Shown: positions 25,901 through 32,880 of the stretch, one piece after another | Position numbering within the stretch: position 1 is the first letter of the stretch | Layout of the letters: each line of letters opens with the position of its first letter | NCBI GenBank assembly: GCA_023663465.1 | Contig: JAMPHJ010000024.1 | Span: 1 to 32,880 of the forward strand | Length of the DNA: 32,880 nucleotides | Reading direction: 5' to 3' | DNA from: Muribaculaceae bacterium | GTDB taxonomy: Bacteria > Bacillota > Clostridia > Lachnospirales > Lachnospiraceae | Notes under the pieces: model-generated | What the model was told of the DNA's origin: nothing | Database searches by the model: none | Seen by the model: the letters and a program-made list of their open reading frames with translations, nothing else | Position numbers and translations under genes: made by a program

Positions 25901-27379
25901 GCGATAAATGGGGTAAAAAAAGACGGCGAGACGGACAGTTGCGAGGCAGACGCCTATATGGCGGGTTTTCTGGGGCAGAACACGGAACAGGTCAAAAAAG
26001 GCTCCTACAAGGTCTATTTGCAGGTAACAACTGAACGGATACCCCAAACATATGTGTACCCAATCACCATCAAACTGAAAAACACAAAACCTTCCGTCAC
26101 CTTAAAGCAGTCTGCGCAAATTAATCTTTTTTATAAAAATGCAGACGCGCAGCTGGCGATTAGCAGCGGGACGGAAAAGATTAGTCAAATCCGGCAGGTC
26201 AACGAGATAACAGGCGCGCCGCATTTCCGGGCTGATTTCAGTCAGGAAGGGGATGTCTGGGCAGGAACCATATCTCCGGTGGGCGTGACCGCGGATAATT
26301 ATAAAAAAATCAAGAAAACGGTGGAATTACAGTTTTCTTTTCAGGATTACGGCGAAGGCTATGTCCTCACAAAGAAGCTGACGGTGAAAAGTAATTATCA
26401 GAAAATCACGCTGACGACTTCCCCGACGGACGCCCTTCTGTATCTGGCAACAGGGAATGACCGCGCTATGTTTCGTATTATGGATAAAAAGAGTAAGGAT
26501 ATCCTGATTCCGAGAGGAAGCGGAAGCGAGGGGGAAAATGCGGAAGGAGACATTACGGTTACGCCGGATAGCAGTATGACGTCCAAGGCGCAGTTTCATA
26601 TAGAACCGGGCAGCCCGGACATTTCGGTGCGTCTGCTCGGAACGAAGAGCCTGACTGCCAAGATGAAGGTTGCCCACGATAACTGGCGGGAACCGGTATC
26701 CTGTTCTTTCAAAATGACAGTCAATAAGAAGACGCCGACGCTGACGCTTGAGAAAACGAAAGTATCCTTGAATACAAACGCCGCCGGAAGGGAAGTTTTT
26801 TCCCTGAAGGCTTCGGCAAATAAAAATGAAACCGTGTCCATCGTCCGTCTCAAGGAAGCCGACATCGTAGGCGCTAACAATGCTGCAAAGAAACTGTTGG
26901 AAGAAGAAAAACTTTCTATCTGCCCGCAGCGACAGGGCGATAGCAGGATGCTTACAATCCGTTTAAATGACAGTAGTGTCAGAAAAGGAACCTATAAATA
27001 TAAAGTATACGGATGGTGCATGGTGGGTGAGACAAAGATTCTGCGGATGAATCCGGTTACGCTTAGTATTACGGTTTCCAATAAACAGCCGTCCGTATCT
27101 TTGAAGGCAAAGGGGAAAATAAAGGCGTCCGATTTAGCGGGCGGGGAAATTCTCTATACGCCGAAAATAGCGAATGTCATGGGGGAAATCAGAAACGCTT
27201 CTTTAAGCGGCGCCTATGCGTCAGCATTTACCCTGACGCCGGGAGATAACGGCGCTTACCGTATTAAGGCAAAAGATGGTGCAATACTGAATAAAGGCAG
27301 TTACAAGCTGTATATGACCTTTAGGCTGGAAAACGGGGTGTCGGTGACGTCCAAGGCTTTTACCGTGAAAATACAATAA
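22934..27379 (+). CDS. Large secreted protein with CAP, BspA-type leucine-rich and Big2 domains
   Basis: The 1481-residue protein starts with a signal peptide (residues 1-26, cleavage likely after AFA). Six acidic 13-residue repeats follow (47-124). A BspA-like repeat (about 186-221, MTGIGKNVFANMN) is interrupted by a CAP/SCP-PR1 domain (about 240-368, with H290, E314 and H336 at the putative site: FDHKN, AENIAYNY, STGHRNN). BspA repeats resume (373-442, TIGAGAFSGCTNLKSITIP). Two Big2-like domains follow (about 455-640), the first with a Glu/Pro/Thr-rich insertion. The rest is beta-rich, with about five related modules between 939 and 1481 that carry KGSYK and KPSVTLK-like joints. There is no LPXTG or SLH anchor, so release or non-covalent wall binding is expected. 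CAP and BspA families suggest surface interaction; the ligand is unknown. GGGAG lies about 11 bases before the ATG. Confidence 0.9.
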   Translation: MKKRILTWVIICCMVLQGTESVAFAAETSAGLQGGTVSGNDGTDEPGEGDTEDDGTKEPEEDSVEDGGTKAPEEDSAEDGGIKEPEEGGAEDSGMTNSEGNSTEDGGTETLEADDMKDAETEASEEAIGEAISLNLASEAEQKVQYAQSQAESFSVAENRAAGSAVKASKGLYFGYVVQDSAMRTGVLAEYLSESGNIVLPHKLGNYYMTGIGKNVFANMNQKDTSDTSKLPSQSTSGKTLLSSGEEKILESVNAARMKEGKIPLIMSSTLRETARRKSLDMLNKNYFDHKNTDGTYTSDWLTKCGYPWYMWAENIAYNYESAERLYDQWWNSTGHRNNMMHSSLRAIGIGVYKDSNGRIMGTQVFSSTVFQNLTSVRIEYGYETIGAGAFSGCTNLKSITIPSTVTEIAEDAFKGCDVLTIYGKAGSYAQTFAEKNSIPFESVEETCPIQKFCYEQEEIFMEKGDMDSVSLTIEPAEYRHLIKEGEPVVEQPVETQPEGAGTETETGSESEPEKPEVIAILEDGTIRALEDGTVTLTARAAEKEATCRITVGEKNVAIQNIRFYEDSIELYEKEVFTPTYCVSPADATQGVQLLSSNSEVLAVEADGTVKALKAGTATLTVKAVDSDVQTVLEVQVLAGKEDLVLPEGLKALTNIDKTLANVLLDAYPGFSWKEPQTKLQAKKGETIQYFAAQYTDDTDGKTIRQDCIIPVAVSAASGQRVMLEEKTLPATKKLSLSETYTLYPGLNATGAEVDASFYDVNAEANKEEILKAETTFSENAGWTIQIIPRSAGKCVVTVEIKLKDRSGGYGPAKKTYGTYQKKYTFQIEEALYANGFKIMPAQEMAEGVQCAEDGSFLVEEGVSKFRVRAYALDKNGAETDTALTFGTDKSGVVQVRAVKGETGLAEVTVKKTGEAVLSVTAKDNGKRSGSVRICVQRTSPQLQNKTWTLNKWKPTLTVPVLLEEAENNLIQKVELYEDKDCQKLSSLFAINGVKKDGETDSCEADAYMAGFLGQNTEQVKKGSYKVYLQVTTERIPQTYVYPITIKLKNTKPSVTLKQSAQINLFYKNADAQLAISSGTEKISQIRQVNEITGAPHFRADFSQEGDVWAGTISPVGVTADNYKKIKKTVELQFSFQDYGEGYVLTKKLTVKSNYQKITLTTSPTDALLYLATGNDRAMFRIMDKKSKDILIPRGSGSEGENAEGDITVTPDSSMTSKAQFHIEPGSPDISVRLLGTKSLTAKMKVAHDNWREPVSCSFKMTVNKKTPTLTLEKTKVSLNTNAAGREVFSLKASANKNETVSIVRLKEADIVGANNAAKKLLEEEKLSICPQRQGDSRMLTIRLNDSSVRKGTYKYKVYGWCMVGETKILRMNPVTLSITVSNKQPSVSLKAKGKIKASDLAGGEILYTPKIANVMGEIRNASLSGAYASAFTLTPGDNGAYRIKAKDGAILNKGSYKLYMTFRLENGVSVTSKAFTVKIQ
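23072..23305 (+). repeat. 39-base tandem repeat, six copies, inside the CAP/BspA gene
   Basis: Six consecutive 39-base units encode 13-residue acidic repeats of the form EEDSxEDGGTKxP (residues 47-124). Copies 2 and 3 are nearly identical in DNA and the later ones are degenerate. Such in-frame repeats can change copy number by slippage and would form a flexible negatively charged stalk after the signal peptide. Confidence 0.85.
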
Positions 27380-27444
27380 GTCCCGGCGCGCACAATAAAC
27401 AATGCAGAATAAAAAAGACAATCGATCCAGAAAGGGGAAACAAA

Positions 27445-29184
27445 GTGGATACGCGCAAGCATATGGTGATAACAGAAGGCAGGATTATCACAAAAGAGGT
27501 CCGGTTATGCAGTTATAATCAACAGACGGAAAAATATGATTTGCAGTTTTATACCGGCAAGACCTATTCTTATGATGCAGATGCGCTTCTCTGGCTGCAG
27601 GAACCCGTAGAACTTTCCCCGGCGTTTTGCCATATATCCCATGATGGGGAAAAACTGCCCCCTATCGACGCGGTTTATGTGTTTACAGGAAAAGGGAAAA
27701 GCTATTGGCATATCTGCTTTGATGATGGAAACGAGGCGGACTATGAGCAGGAAGCGCTGACTATCCGGGAATCCGCTCTGGAGGATTTGCGCTCCGGCCG
27801 CATATTCGCCTATCTGGCGAAAGCGGCTTCTATCTGCGCTAAACCCGAAAGCGGCGGCGGACGCGTATCCGCAATCCGGCGCGGAGAAATGGGATTTGTG
27901 GGAAAAGAGACCGCGTTGTCCGTCTATCTGAATCCGCAGAAAGAACATTTCAAGAAAAAAGAGGTTACGCCGATTTTTCCATTCGGCTGTAGCGAGGGCG
28001 CTTATCTGGCAGTGAAAGCTGCGCTGGAGCATTCGATTAGTATGATACAGGGCTCGTCAAAAAAGGATAGGATACAGACGGTTTTTAATATCCTCGCCAA
28101 TCTGTTGCTGCAGGGGCGGAGTGTGCAGGTCGTTTTTCCGCATCATGCCGCGATGGAGCAGGTGTTGGAAAAATTATCCGCAGACGACTGTCCACTTCGT
28201 TTTCTTAGTGCGCCGATAGGGAACGCAGAGGATAAGCAGGAGTTTCTTATGGCTCAGACTGGGGCGTATCCGGCGTTTTGGAGCGAAGATATGGAAACGG
28301 AGGCAGATAATAGTCTGGAGTACATTCAGCAGAAACTGGAGGAAATGAAAGAACTTTTCGTCCGACAGACGGAAGTGGAAGCATTAAGGCAGGAGCTGAG
28401 AGAATTTGAGGCAGAGTGTCAAAGGGTAGAAAAGAGCGCGGAAGAAATGGGCGTGGACATACAGATGGTAAAAGTCCGCAAATCCTTGGATGCCGGGCAG
28501 TTGATGCAGTTGTGGCAGGAATGTCTGCGTATGGCGGAGCAGAATATGGGAAACGGATTGTCCTTTAAGTTCCGCTGCCGTTTTTCTTACGGTATTTCGG
28601 GCAAAGGATTTTATAAACAGGATCTGCTGAGGCTGACGACAATGCTGCAGGGATTGTTTTACCGGAAGAAAAGGCAGGATTTAGAAGCGCATATCCGGCG
28701 GATGGAAGAAGAAATATATCCGGCGGCGGAAGCGGTTTTTCATGAGATAGAAAGAGCATCTATGCAGTATCTAGAGACTGCGATCAGACACAAATACGCG
28801 GAAAAGAAGGAACGGACGGTTTTTGCAGAAGCGGATTTACAGAAGCGTCCAGACGCTTTTCTGGAAGAATATCCCATCCTGTTTTCTACGGCGGATTATG
28901 CCGGGAAGGTTCTGGGGACAGAGACAGTTTATTCTTGTGTGATTGTGGAAGAGGCTTCGCAGTTGGACGCAGCTTCCGGCGCCCTGCTTTTAGCCCGTGG
29001 GGAAAACGCTGTGCTTTTAGGGGATGGAAGAGAATTGCCGGAAGAAATGACCGCGGATAGAATCGCGCAGTTAAAAGAGCTTTTTGCATCGTATGATATC
29101 CCCGAAGAGTATGACTGTTCCAGATACGGGTTTTTGCAGTCTGTGAAAAAAGCGCTGCCGGAGGCGTCCCATATCTTTTTATAA
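27445..29184 (+). CDS. Truncated SF1 helicase-like protein with degenerate ATPase motifs
   Basis: The 579-residue protein follows the first RecA-like domain of large UPF1/DNA2-type SF1 helicases. It has FPFGCSEGAYLAVKAALEHS, a degraded Walker A GSSKKDRIQT (203-212) where GPPGTGKTQT is expected, and NILANLLLQGRSVQVVFPHH. A coiled-coil insertion follows (about 290-440). Walker B is VIVEEASQLD with E502-E503 in place of Asp-Glu, and motif III reads GDGRELP (526-532) in place of GDxxQLPP. The second RecA domain is missing: the protein stops where the LREHYRCHP motif would follow. ATP hydrolysis is therefore unlikely. The long open frame without frameshifts argues against a freshly dead gene. The GTG start has AAAGGGGA in front. 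It lies 65 bases after the surface protein gene and could be co-transcribed. Confidence 0.75.
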   Translation: MDTRKHMVITEGRIITKEVRLCSYNQQTEKYDLQFYTGKTYSYDADALLWLQEPVELSPAFCHISHDGEKLPPIDAVYVFTGKGKSYWHICFDDGNEADYEQEALTIRESALEDLRSGRIFAYLAKAASICAKPESGGGRVSAIRRGEMGFVGKETALSVYLNPQKEHFKKKEVTPIFPFGCSEGAYLAVKAALEHSISMIQGSSKKDRIQTVFNILANLLLQGRSVQVVFPHHAAMEQVLEKLSADDCPLRFLSAPIGNAEDKQEFLMAQTGAYPAFWSEDMETEADNSLEYIQQKLEEMKELFVRQTEVEALRQELREFEAECQRVEKSAEEMGVDIQMVKVRKSLDAGQLMQLWQECLRMAEQNMGNGLSFKFRCRFSYGISGKGFYKQDLLRLTTMLQGLFYRKKRQDLEAHIRRMEEEIYPAAEAVFHEIERASMQYLETAIRHKYAEKKERTVFAEADLQKRPDAFLEEYPILFSTADYAGKVLGTETVYSCVIVEEASQLDAASGALLLARGENAVLLGDGRELPEEMTADRIAQLKELFASYDIPEEYDCSRYGFLQSVKKALPEASHIFL

Positions 29185-29195
29185 GGATCCCGCTT

Positions 29196-29915
29196 TCAGA
29201 CCCAGCCGCCGTCCAGTGTGATAATCTGCCCTGTCAGATATTCGGGAGTGGATAAAAGCGTTTTGACCATCTGCGCGACTTCTGCGGGACTGCCGATTCT
29301 GTCGCAGGGAATTTCCTGTCGCAGTGCGTCCAGCTCCCCGGCGGAGAAACAGCGGTTCATATCGGTGTCAATGACGCCGCAGGCGATGGCGTTGACCTGG
29401 ATATGGCTGGGGGCAAGCTCTTTGGCAAGCGCCTTCGTAAAACTGTTGACGGCTCCTTTCGATGCGGAGTAGGCGACTTCCGTGGAAGCCCCTACAGTAC
29501 CCCATACGGAAGAAATATTGATAATTTTGCCGCTATGCTTACGCAGCATAAGTGGAATGGCAAGTCTGCTCGTATAAAATACAGAGTCCATATTGACCGA
29601 AATCACTTTTCGCCAGTCGGAAAGAGACATTTCATGCAAAAGACCAATATAAGAAATGCCCGCGTTATTAATCAGGACATCTAAGTCCGTAATTTCCCGG
29701 AACAATGCTTCCACATCTTCAGGATTTCCCATGTCGCCGATAAAAGGCACGCAGTCAATATGATATTGTGCAGAAAGCTGCTTTGCATAAGTAAGAAGCG
29801 TTTCTTTGGAGTGGATACAAGTCAGATATAGATGATATCCCTCTGCGGCGAGGGCGGCGGCGATTTCCCTGCCGATTCCCCTGGATGCGCCGGTCACTAA
29901 AGCATATTTTGTCAT
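29196..29915 (-). CDS. SDR-family oxidoreductase, FabG-like
   Basis: The 239-residue protein is a classical short-chain dehydrogenase/reductase. It has the nucleotide-binding TGASRGIG (residues 8-15), NNAG, the catalytic Ser in NISSVWG, the YSASK catalytic Tyr/Lys, and the C-terminal YLTGQIITLDGGWV typical of FabG-like 3-oxoacyl-ACP reductases. The substrate cannot be fixed, because many SDRs share these features and no fatty-acid genes are adjacent. It is convergent with the pseudo-helicase gene (11-base gap) and divergent from the thioredoxin reductase gene. AAGGAG lies upstream of its ATG. Confidence 0.88.
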   Translation of the reverse strand: MTKYALVTGASRGIGREIAAALAAEGYHLYLTCIHSKETLLTYAKQLSAQYHIDCVPFIGDMGNPEDVEALFREITDLDVLINNAGISYIGLLHEMSLSDWRKVISVNMDSVFYTSRLAIPLMLRKHSGKIINISSVWGTVGASTEVAYSASKGAVNSFTKALAKELAPSHIQVNAIACGVIDTDMNRCFSAGELDALRQEIPCDRIGSPAEVAQMVKTLLSTPEYLTGQIITLDGGWV

Positions 29916-29992
29916 AGTCTGGATATACTCCTTGCGTCACATGATTTTCTAAATTATACTACAAGTATCGGGTAAAAGAAAGGAGTTTGCAT

Positions 29993-30919
29993 ATGCAGGA
30001 TGTGATTATTATAGGCTCCGGTCCGGCGGGCTTATCGGCGGCGGTCTACAGTAAAAGAGCGGGGCTTACGATGCTGGTTATAGAGAAAAATGCCATGAGC
30101 GGCGGACAGGTATTAAATACGGATAAGGTGGACAATTATCTTGGAATTCCCGGTATCAACGGCTTTGAGCTGGGGATGAAATTCCGAAGCCATGCAGAAG
30201 AGATGGGCGCTGTCTTTGTAAGCGGGGAAGTGAAAAGCATCACCGGTGAAAAAGGGCGCTGGATTGTGACGGTGCATGACGGTGCAGAAAAGACTGCCTA
30301 TGAGACGAAAACGGTAATTATCGCCGCCGGGGCGTCCCATGCGCTGCTCCATGTGCCGGGGGAAGAAAGATTGGCTGGACGGGGCGTATCTTATTGCGCG
30401 ACCTGCGACGGCGCTTTTTTTAGAAAGAAAAACGTCGCAGTGGTAGGCGGCGGCGACGTGGCGGTGGAAGACGCTATCTTTTTGTCCAGAATCTGTAACG
30501 AAGTTATCCTGATTCATCGGAGGGACAGCCTGCGTGCAGCAAAATCGCTGCAGGAGGCGCTGTTTCAGTGCGCCAATGTGAAAGTTATCTGGGACAGCGT
30601 GGTGGAAGAAATCTGCGGGGATGAGAAAGTGGAAGCCCTCAAAGTACGCTGCCTAAAGGACGATACCTGCCAGATGTTTAAAATGGACGGCGTTTTTATC
30701 GCGGTAGGGCTTTTACCAAATACAGAACCCTTCCGGGATATTGTGGCATGCGATGAAAAAGGGTATATCATAGCCGGGGAAGACTGTGCGACGCAGACGG
30801 CGGGGATTTTTGCGGCAGGAGATATCAGGACGAAACGGGTGAGACAGATTATTACAGCGGCAGCAGACGGCGCGGCGGCAATCGCCGGGATAGAGGGGTT
30901 TTTGTTACAGGGATATTGA
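29993..30919 (+). CDS. trxB: Thioredoxin-disulfide reductase
   Basis: The 308-residue flavoenzyme reduces thioredoxin with NADPH. It has an FAD-binding GSGPAGLSAAVYSKRAG at the N-terminus, the redox pair C135/C138 in CATCDG, the NAD(P)-binding GGGDVAVEDA, HRRDSLRAAK (whose RR/HR pattern favours NADPH), and the C-terminal FAAGDIRTKRVRQIITAAADG. Length is normal. The frame allows a TTG at 29987, but AAAGGAG lies seven bases before the ATG at 29993. The gene is divergent from the SDR gene with a 77-base gap. Confidence 0.93.
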   Translation: MQDVIIIGSGPAGLSAAVYSKRAGLTMLVIEKNAMSGGQVLNTDKVDNYLGIPGINGFELGMKFRSHAEEMGAVFVSGEVKSITGEKGRWIVTVHDGAEKTAYETKTVIIAAGASHALLHVPGEERLAGRGVSYCATCDGAFFRKKNVAVVGGGDVAVEDAIFLSRICNEVILIHRRDSLRAAKSLQEALFQCANVKVIWDSVVEEICGDEKVEALKVRCLKDDTCQMFKMDGVFIAVGLLPNTEPFRDIVACDEKGYIIAGEDCATQTAGIFAAGDIRTKRVRQIITAAADGAAAIAGIEGFLLQGY

Positions 30920-30947
30920 AAAAACGGCATTTTCGTACTGTTTTTGC

Positions 30948-30971
30948 GGTTGAAAAGTTCCATTTTCAACC
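30948..30971 (+). terminator. Stem-loop after trxB
   Basis: GGTTGAAAA (30948-30956) pairs perfectly with TTTTCAACC (30963-30971) around a six-base loop, about 30 bases after the trxB stop. No T-run follows it (the T-tract lies before the stem), so it may be an mRNA end stabiliser rather than a true intrinsic terminator. Confidence 0.45.
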
Positions 30972-31032
30972 AGCTTCTACATAATGCACAAGAAATAGTG
31001 CTTTTTCCATTTTTTTTGGGCATATGCTGTAG

Positions 31033-31061
31033 TTGACAATTGCCTTCATAAATGTTATATT
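31033..31061 (+). promoter_or_regulatory. Sigma-A promoter of the NlpC/P60 gene
   Basis: TTGACA (31033-31038) and TATATT (31056-31061) are 17 bases apart, with TGT before the -10. Transcription would start near 31068. Confidence 0.88.
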
Positions 31062-31074
31062 TTATTTCAAAAGA

Positions 31075-31091
31075 TGTAACAATTTTGTAAT
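31075..31091 (+). promoter_or_regulatory. WalR-type box in the NlpC/P60 leader
   Basis: TGTAAC (31075-31080), five bases, TGTAAT (31086-31091) matches the published WalR/YycF consensus of two TGTWAH hexamers spaced by five. It lies at about +8 to +24 of the predicted transcript, which would favour repression. The second hexamer also forms part of a palindrome, TTGTAAT (31085-31091) with ATTACAA (31098-31104). WalRK controls wall hydrolases in other Firmicutes. Confidence 0.55.
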
Positions 31092-31148
31092 ATATTAATT
31101 ACAAGCGGCCGGACTGATGGGTCGAGAGAAAGGCATGGTTACGAATTG

Positions 31149-32480
31149 ATGAAGAAGGAAAGTGTGAAAATCGCAGCTTGCGCAATGGCAGCAGTCATAA
31201 CATTTTCAGGAATAGATATTACAGCAAACGCTTCGGGAGGTTTAAACTCCGTATTACCCTCGGCAGGTATCGACTATTCATTGGCGCCTACCGAGCAGTC
31301 CACGTCTCTTTCCGATATGAAAGAGGATGAGGACAGAGAAAGCAGCAGTGACCTGACTGCATCTACAGCGGATATTGCGATAAAAGGCACGGGTGAAATC
31401 CCGGTCGGCGGTATGTTGGAAAGTACCGAACAGTCCGCCATATCTAATAAGAAGATTGAGGATACGATTATTGTCAGCGAAGGATACGTCAGAGACTTGC
31501 GGGAGGCTTCCAACGCGGCAAAACTCCACGAAGAAGAAGAGGGCTTTAAGAGCCTTGTCATTGCAAAAGTAAATAATTATGTGAATGTCCGGGATATTCC
31601 TGGTGAGGACGGAAATATCGTCGGAAAACTCTATGATAAGTCGGTCGGCACCTTTATAGAAGAAGAAAACGGCTGGTACAAAATCAGCTCCGGTTCTGTA
31701 GAAGGCTATGTCAAAGCAGAGTTCTGTGTGACTGGTGATGATGCGGTAGACCTTGCAAGAGAGGTCGGCACCCGAATCGCGACGGTTACGACGACGACCT
31801 TAAAAGTCCGTGAAGAGCCCAATACAGAGGCAGTAGTGCTCGGCCTCGTACCGATTGAAGATGAATTAATCGTTACCGAAGAGTTAGACGGATGGGTAAA
31901 GGTTAATATCGAGGAAGGCGACGGTTATGTATCCAACGAATATGTCACCTTATCCACCGAATTTGTCAAAGCGGAGTCCATTGAAGAAGAACAGGCAAGA
32001 CTTGCTAAAGAACAGGCAGCAGTAGCGGCGGCAAAAGAAGCGGCTGCAAAGAAAGCGGCGGCAAGACGTGAAGAGGCAGCAGCCGAAGGCAATACTTCCG
32101 AAGAGGCAGCAGCTTATGCATCTTCCGGCGGCAGCGCTTCCGGTCAGGCGGTTGTAAATTATGCGCTGCAGTTCGTAGGAAATCCTTATGTATACGGCGG
32201 CAGCAGCCTGACAAACGGTACGGACTGTTCAGGATTCGTTATGAGTGTTTACAATAATTTCGGCGTCAGTCTTCCGCACTCTTCCGCGGCGGACAGAAAC
32301 GTAGGCGCAGCCGTAAACGGCTTGGAAAATGCGCAGCCCGGCGATATCATCTGTTATTCGGGACATGTGGGAATTTATGCAGGAAACGGACAGATTGTCC
32401 ATGCTTCCACTTCCAGAACAGGTATTATCGTTTCCAGCGCAACCTATCGTTCCATTCTTTCGATTAGAAGGATTTTCTAA
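31149..32480 (+). CDS. Secreted SH3b-NlpC/P60 peptidoglycan endopeptidase
   Basis: The 443-residue protein has a signal peptide (to about residue 29, TANAS), a Ser/Thr/acidic linker, and two bacterial SH3 domains (about 136-197 and 210-272). An Ala/Glu/Lys coiled-coil (about 277-320) and a C-terminal NlpC/P60 domain follow, with C360 in TDCSGF, H406 in GHVGIYAG and H418 in QIVHAS. NlpC/P60 enzymes cleave D-Glu-diamino-acid links of peptidoglycan stems and act outside the cell. A TTG at 31146 directly precedes the ATG and has better spacing to AAAGG (31129-31133), so the true start may be one codon earlier. A consensus promoter and a WalR-type box suggest cell-wall-linked control. Confidence 0.93.
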   Translation: MKKESVKIAACAMAAVITFSGIDITANASGGLNSVLPSAGIDYSLAPTEQSTSLSDMKEDEDRESSSDLTASTADIAIKGTGEIPVGGMLESTEQSAISNKKIEDTIIVSEGYVRDLREASNAAKLHEEEEGFKSLVIAKVNNYVNVRDIPGEDGNIVGKLYDKSVGTFIEEENGWYKISSGSVEGYVKAEFCVTGDDAVDLAREVGTRIATVTTTTLKVREEPNTEAVVLGLVPIEDELIVTEELDGWVKVNIEEGDGYVSNEYVTLSTEFVKAESIEEEQARLAKEQAAVAAAKEAAAKKAAARREEAAAEGNTSEEAAAYASSGGSASGQAVVNYALQFVGNPYVYGGSSLTNGTDCSGFVMSVYNNFGVSLPHSSAADRNVGAAVNGLENAQPGDIICYSGHVGIYAGNGQIVHASTSRTGIIVSSATYRSILSIRRIF

Positions 32481-32577
32481 AAAGCATCAAGTCTTGGAAC
32501 ATTGTTAGAGAATAGCATGCCGTACTATAGGAACGGTGGAAGAAAGATTGTTGAAAAAAGAATTAAGTAAGTATATC

Positions 32578-32623
32578 GGCAGCGAGAAGGTGTGTTCATA
32601 TCCTGATCGCTGCCTTTGCTTTT
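32578..32623 (+). terminator. Terminator after the NlpC/P60 gene
   Basis: GGCAGCGA (32578-32585) pairs with TCGCTGCC (32607-32614) around a 21-base loop and is followed by TTTGCTTTT. It lies about 100 bases after the stop. Confidence 0.7.
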
Positions 32624-32769
32624 GGGTCAGACAGACCCGGTCGGTTGTACCGGGAGTGAAAAGGAAGCGCATGGTAAAACATGCGTTGAAAATCTTTTGA
32701 AGAAAAGCTATAATGAAGTGAAAAGAAGTATCTGTGGCCGAAGAAATAGACATAAAACGGAGTCAAACA

Positions 32770-32880
32770 CCCCGCAGCAAGCTGACGGGGCATCAAACTT
32801 GTAGCGCAGCAAGCTGCGGGGTATTAGACCCTCGCGGCAGTCGCCAAATGCCTGCAAGCAGTCACTTGGCTCGTTGCTCG
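32770..32880. repeat. Repeat-rich non-coding end of the window
   Basis: The last 400 bases contain no convincing gene. After the terminator, GCAGCAAGCTG appears at 32774 and again at 32806, 32 bases apart, each followed by a G-rich tract and CAT or TAT. The first copy folds as CCCCG...CGGGG, and the second contains the 12-base near-palindrome GCAGCAAGCTGC. Then GCCAA (32832-32836) can pair with TTGGC (32865-32869) around a GC-rich section. It looks like a dispersed palindromic element that continues beyond the window. Confidence 0.5.

Noticed and set aside
31068-31148. Cyclic di-AMP riboswitch upstream of the NlpC/P60 gene
   Set aside because: Such riboswitches often precede wall hydrolases, but the 80-base leader is too short and I see none of the conserved blocks.
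32551-32700. 49-codon plus-strand frame starting with TTG after the NlpC/P60 gene
   Set aside because: The terminator hairpin lies inside it, it resembles no family, and its composition (Cys, Arg and Trp scattered) is not convincing.

Overview
The window looks like a chromosomal segment of a Gram-positive anaerobe of the class Clostridia, most likely family Lachnospiraceae. This is inferred from strong AGGAGG-type ribosome binding sites, frequent TTG/GTG starts, consensus sigma-A promoters, a PPi-type phosphofructokinase, a PadR/DUF2812 pair, an Rpn-family nuclease, a BspA/CAP surface protein and a DegV-fused kinase. No species can be named from the sequence alone. No CRISPR array, tRNA, rRNA, complete insertion sequence or prophage was found.

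Layout. (1) 65-1412: phosphofructokinase with its own promoter. (2) 1489-9899: a signalling block of a REC plus degenerate HD-GYP protein, a hybrid histidine kinase with REC and Hpt, and a second hybrid kinase whose C-terminus is a DegV (fatty-acid-binding) domain, followed by a DUF3137-LemA membrane pair. (3) 9953-10994 (minus): PadR repressor and DUF2812 membrane protein behind a promoter that carries two matching operators. (4) 11111-14661: LacI-type regulator and glycogen phosphorylase behind a promoter with two palindromes. (5) 14961-15974: a solitary Rpn-type nuclease in non-coding surroundings. (6) 16048-17199: rplM-rpsI with a consensus promoter and a structured leader. (7) 17210-20639 (minus): a response regulator, ABC transporter and histidine kinase set of the peptide-antibiotic sensing/export type, with a four-copy direct repeat between regulator and transporter. 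(8) 20749-22790: a Ham1/RdgB-like nucleotide pyrophosphatase and an XRE helix-turn-helix fused to a PurM-like domain. (9) 22851-29184: a very large secreted CAP/BspA/Big2 protein and a truncated SF1 pseudo-helicase. (10) 29196-30919: divergent SDR reductase and thioredoxin reductase. (11) 31033-32480: a secreted SH3b-NlpC/P60 cell-wall hydrolase with a WalR-type box, then a repeat-rich end.

The most unusual content is the first signalling block. Its two kinases are paralogous in the core, but one ends in an Hpt domain and the other in DegV, and the stand-alone receiver has an HD-GYP domain that has lost metal ligands. A lipid-linked input or output to a phosphorelay is a reasonable but untested reading. 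The second most unusual gene is the XRE-PurM fusion, which suggests a purine-intermediate-responsive regulator. Two catalytic-looking domains (HD-GYP and SF1 helicase) have eroded active sites in open reading frames that remain intact.
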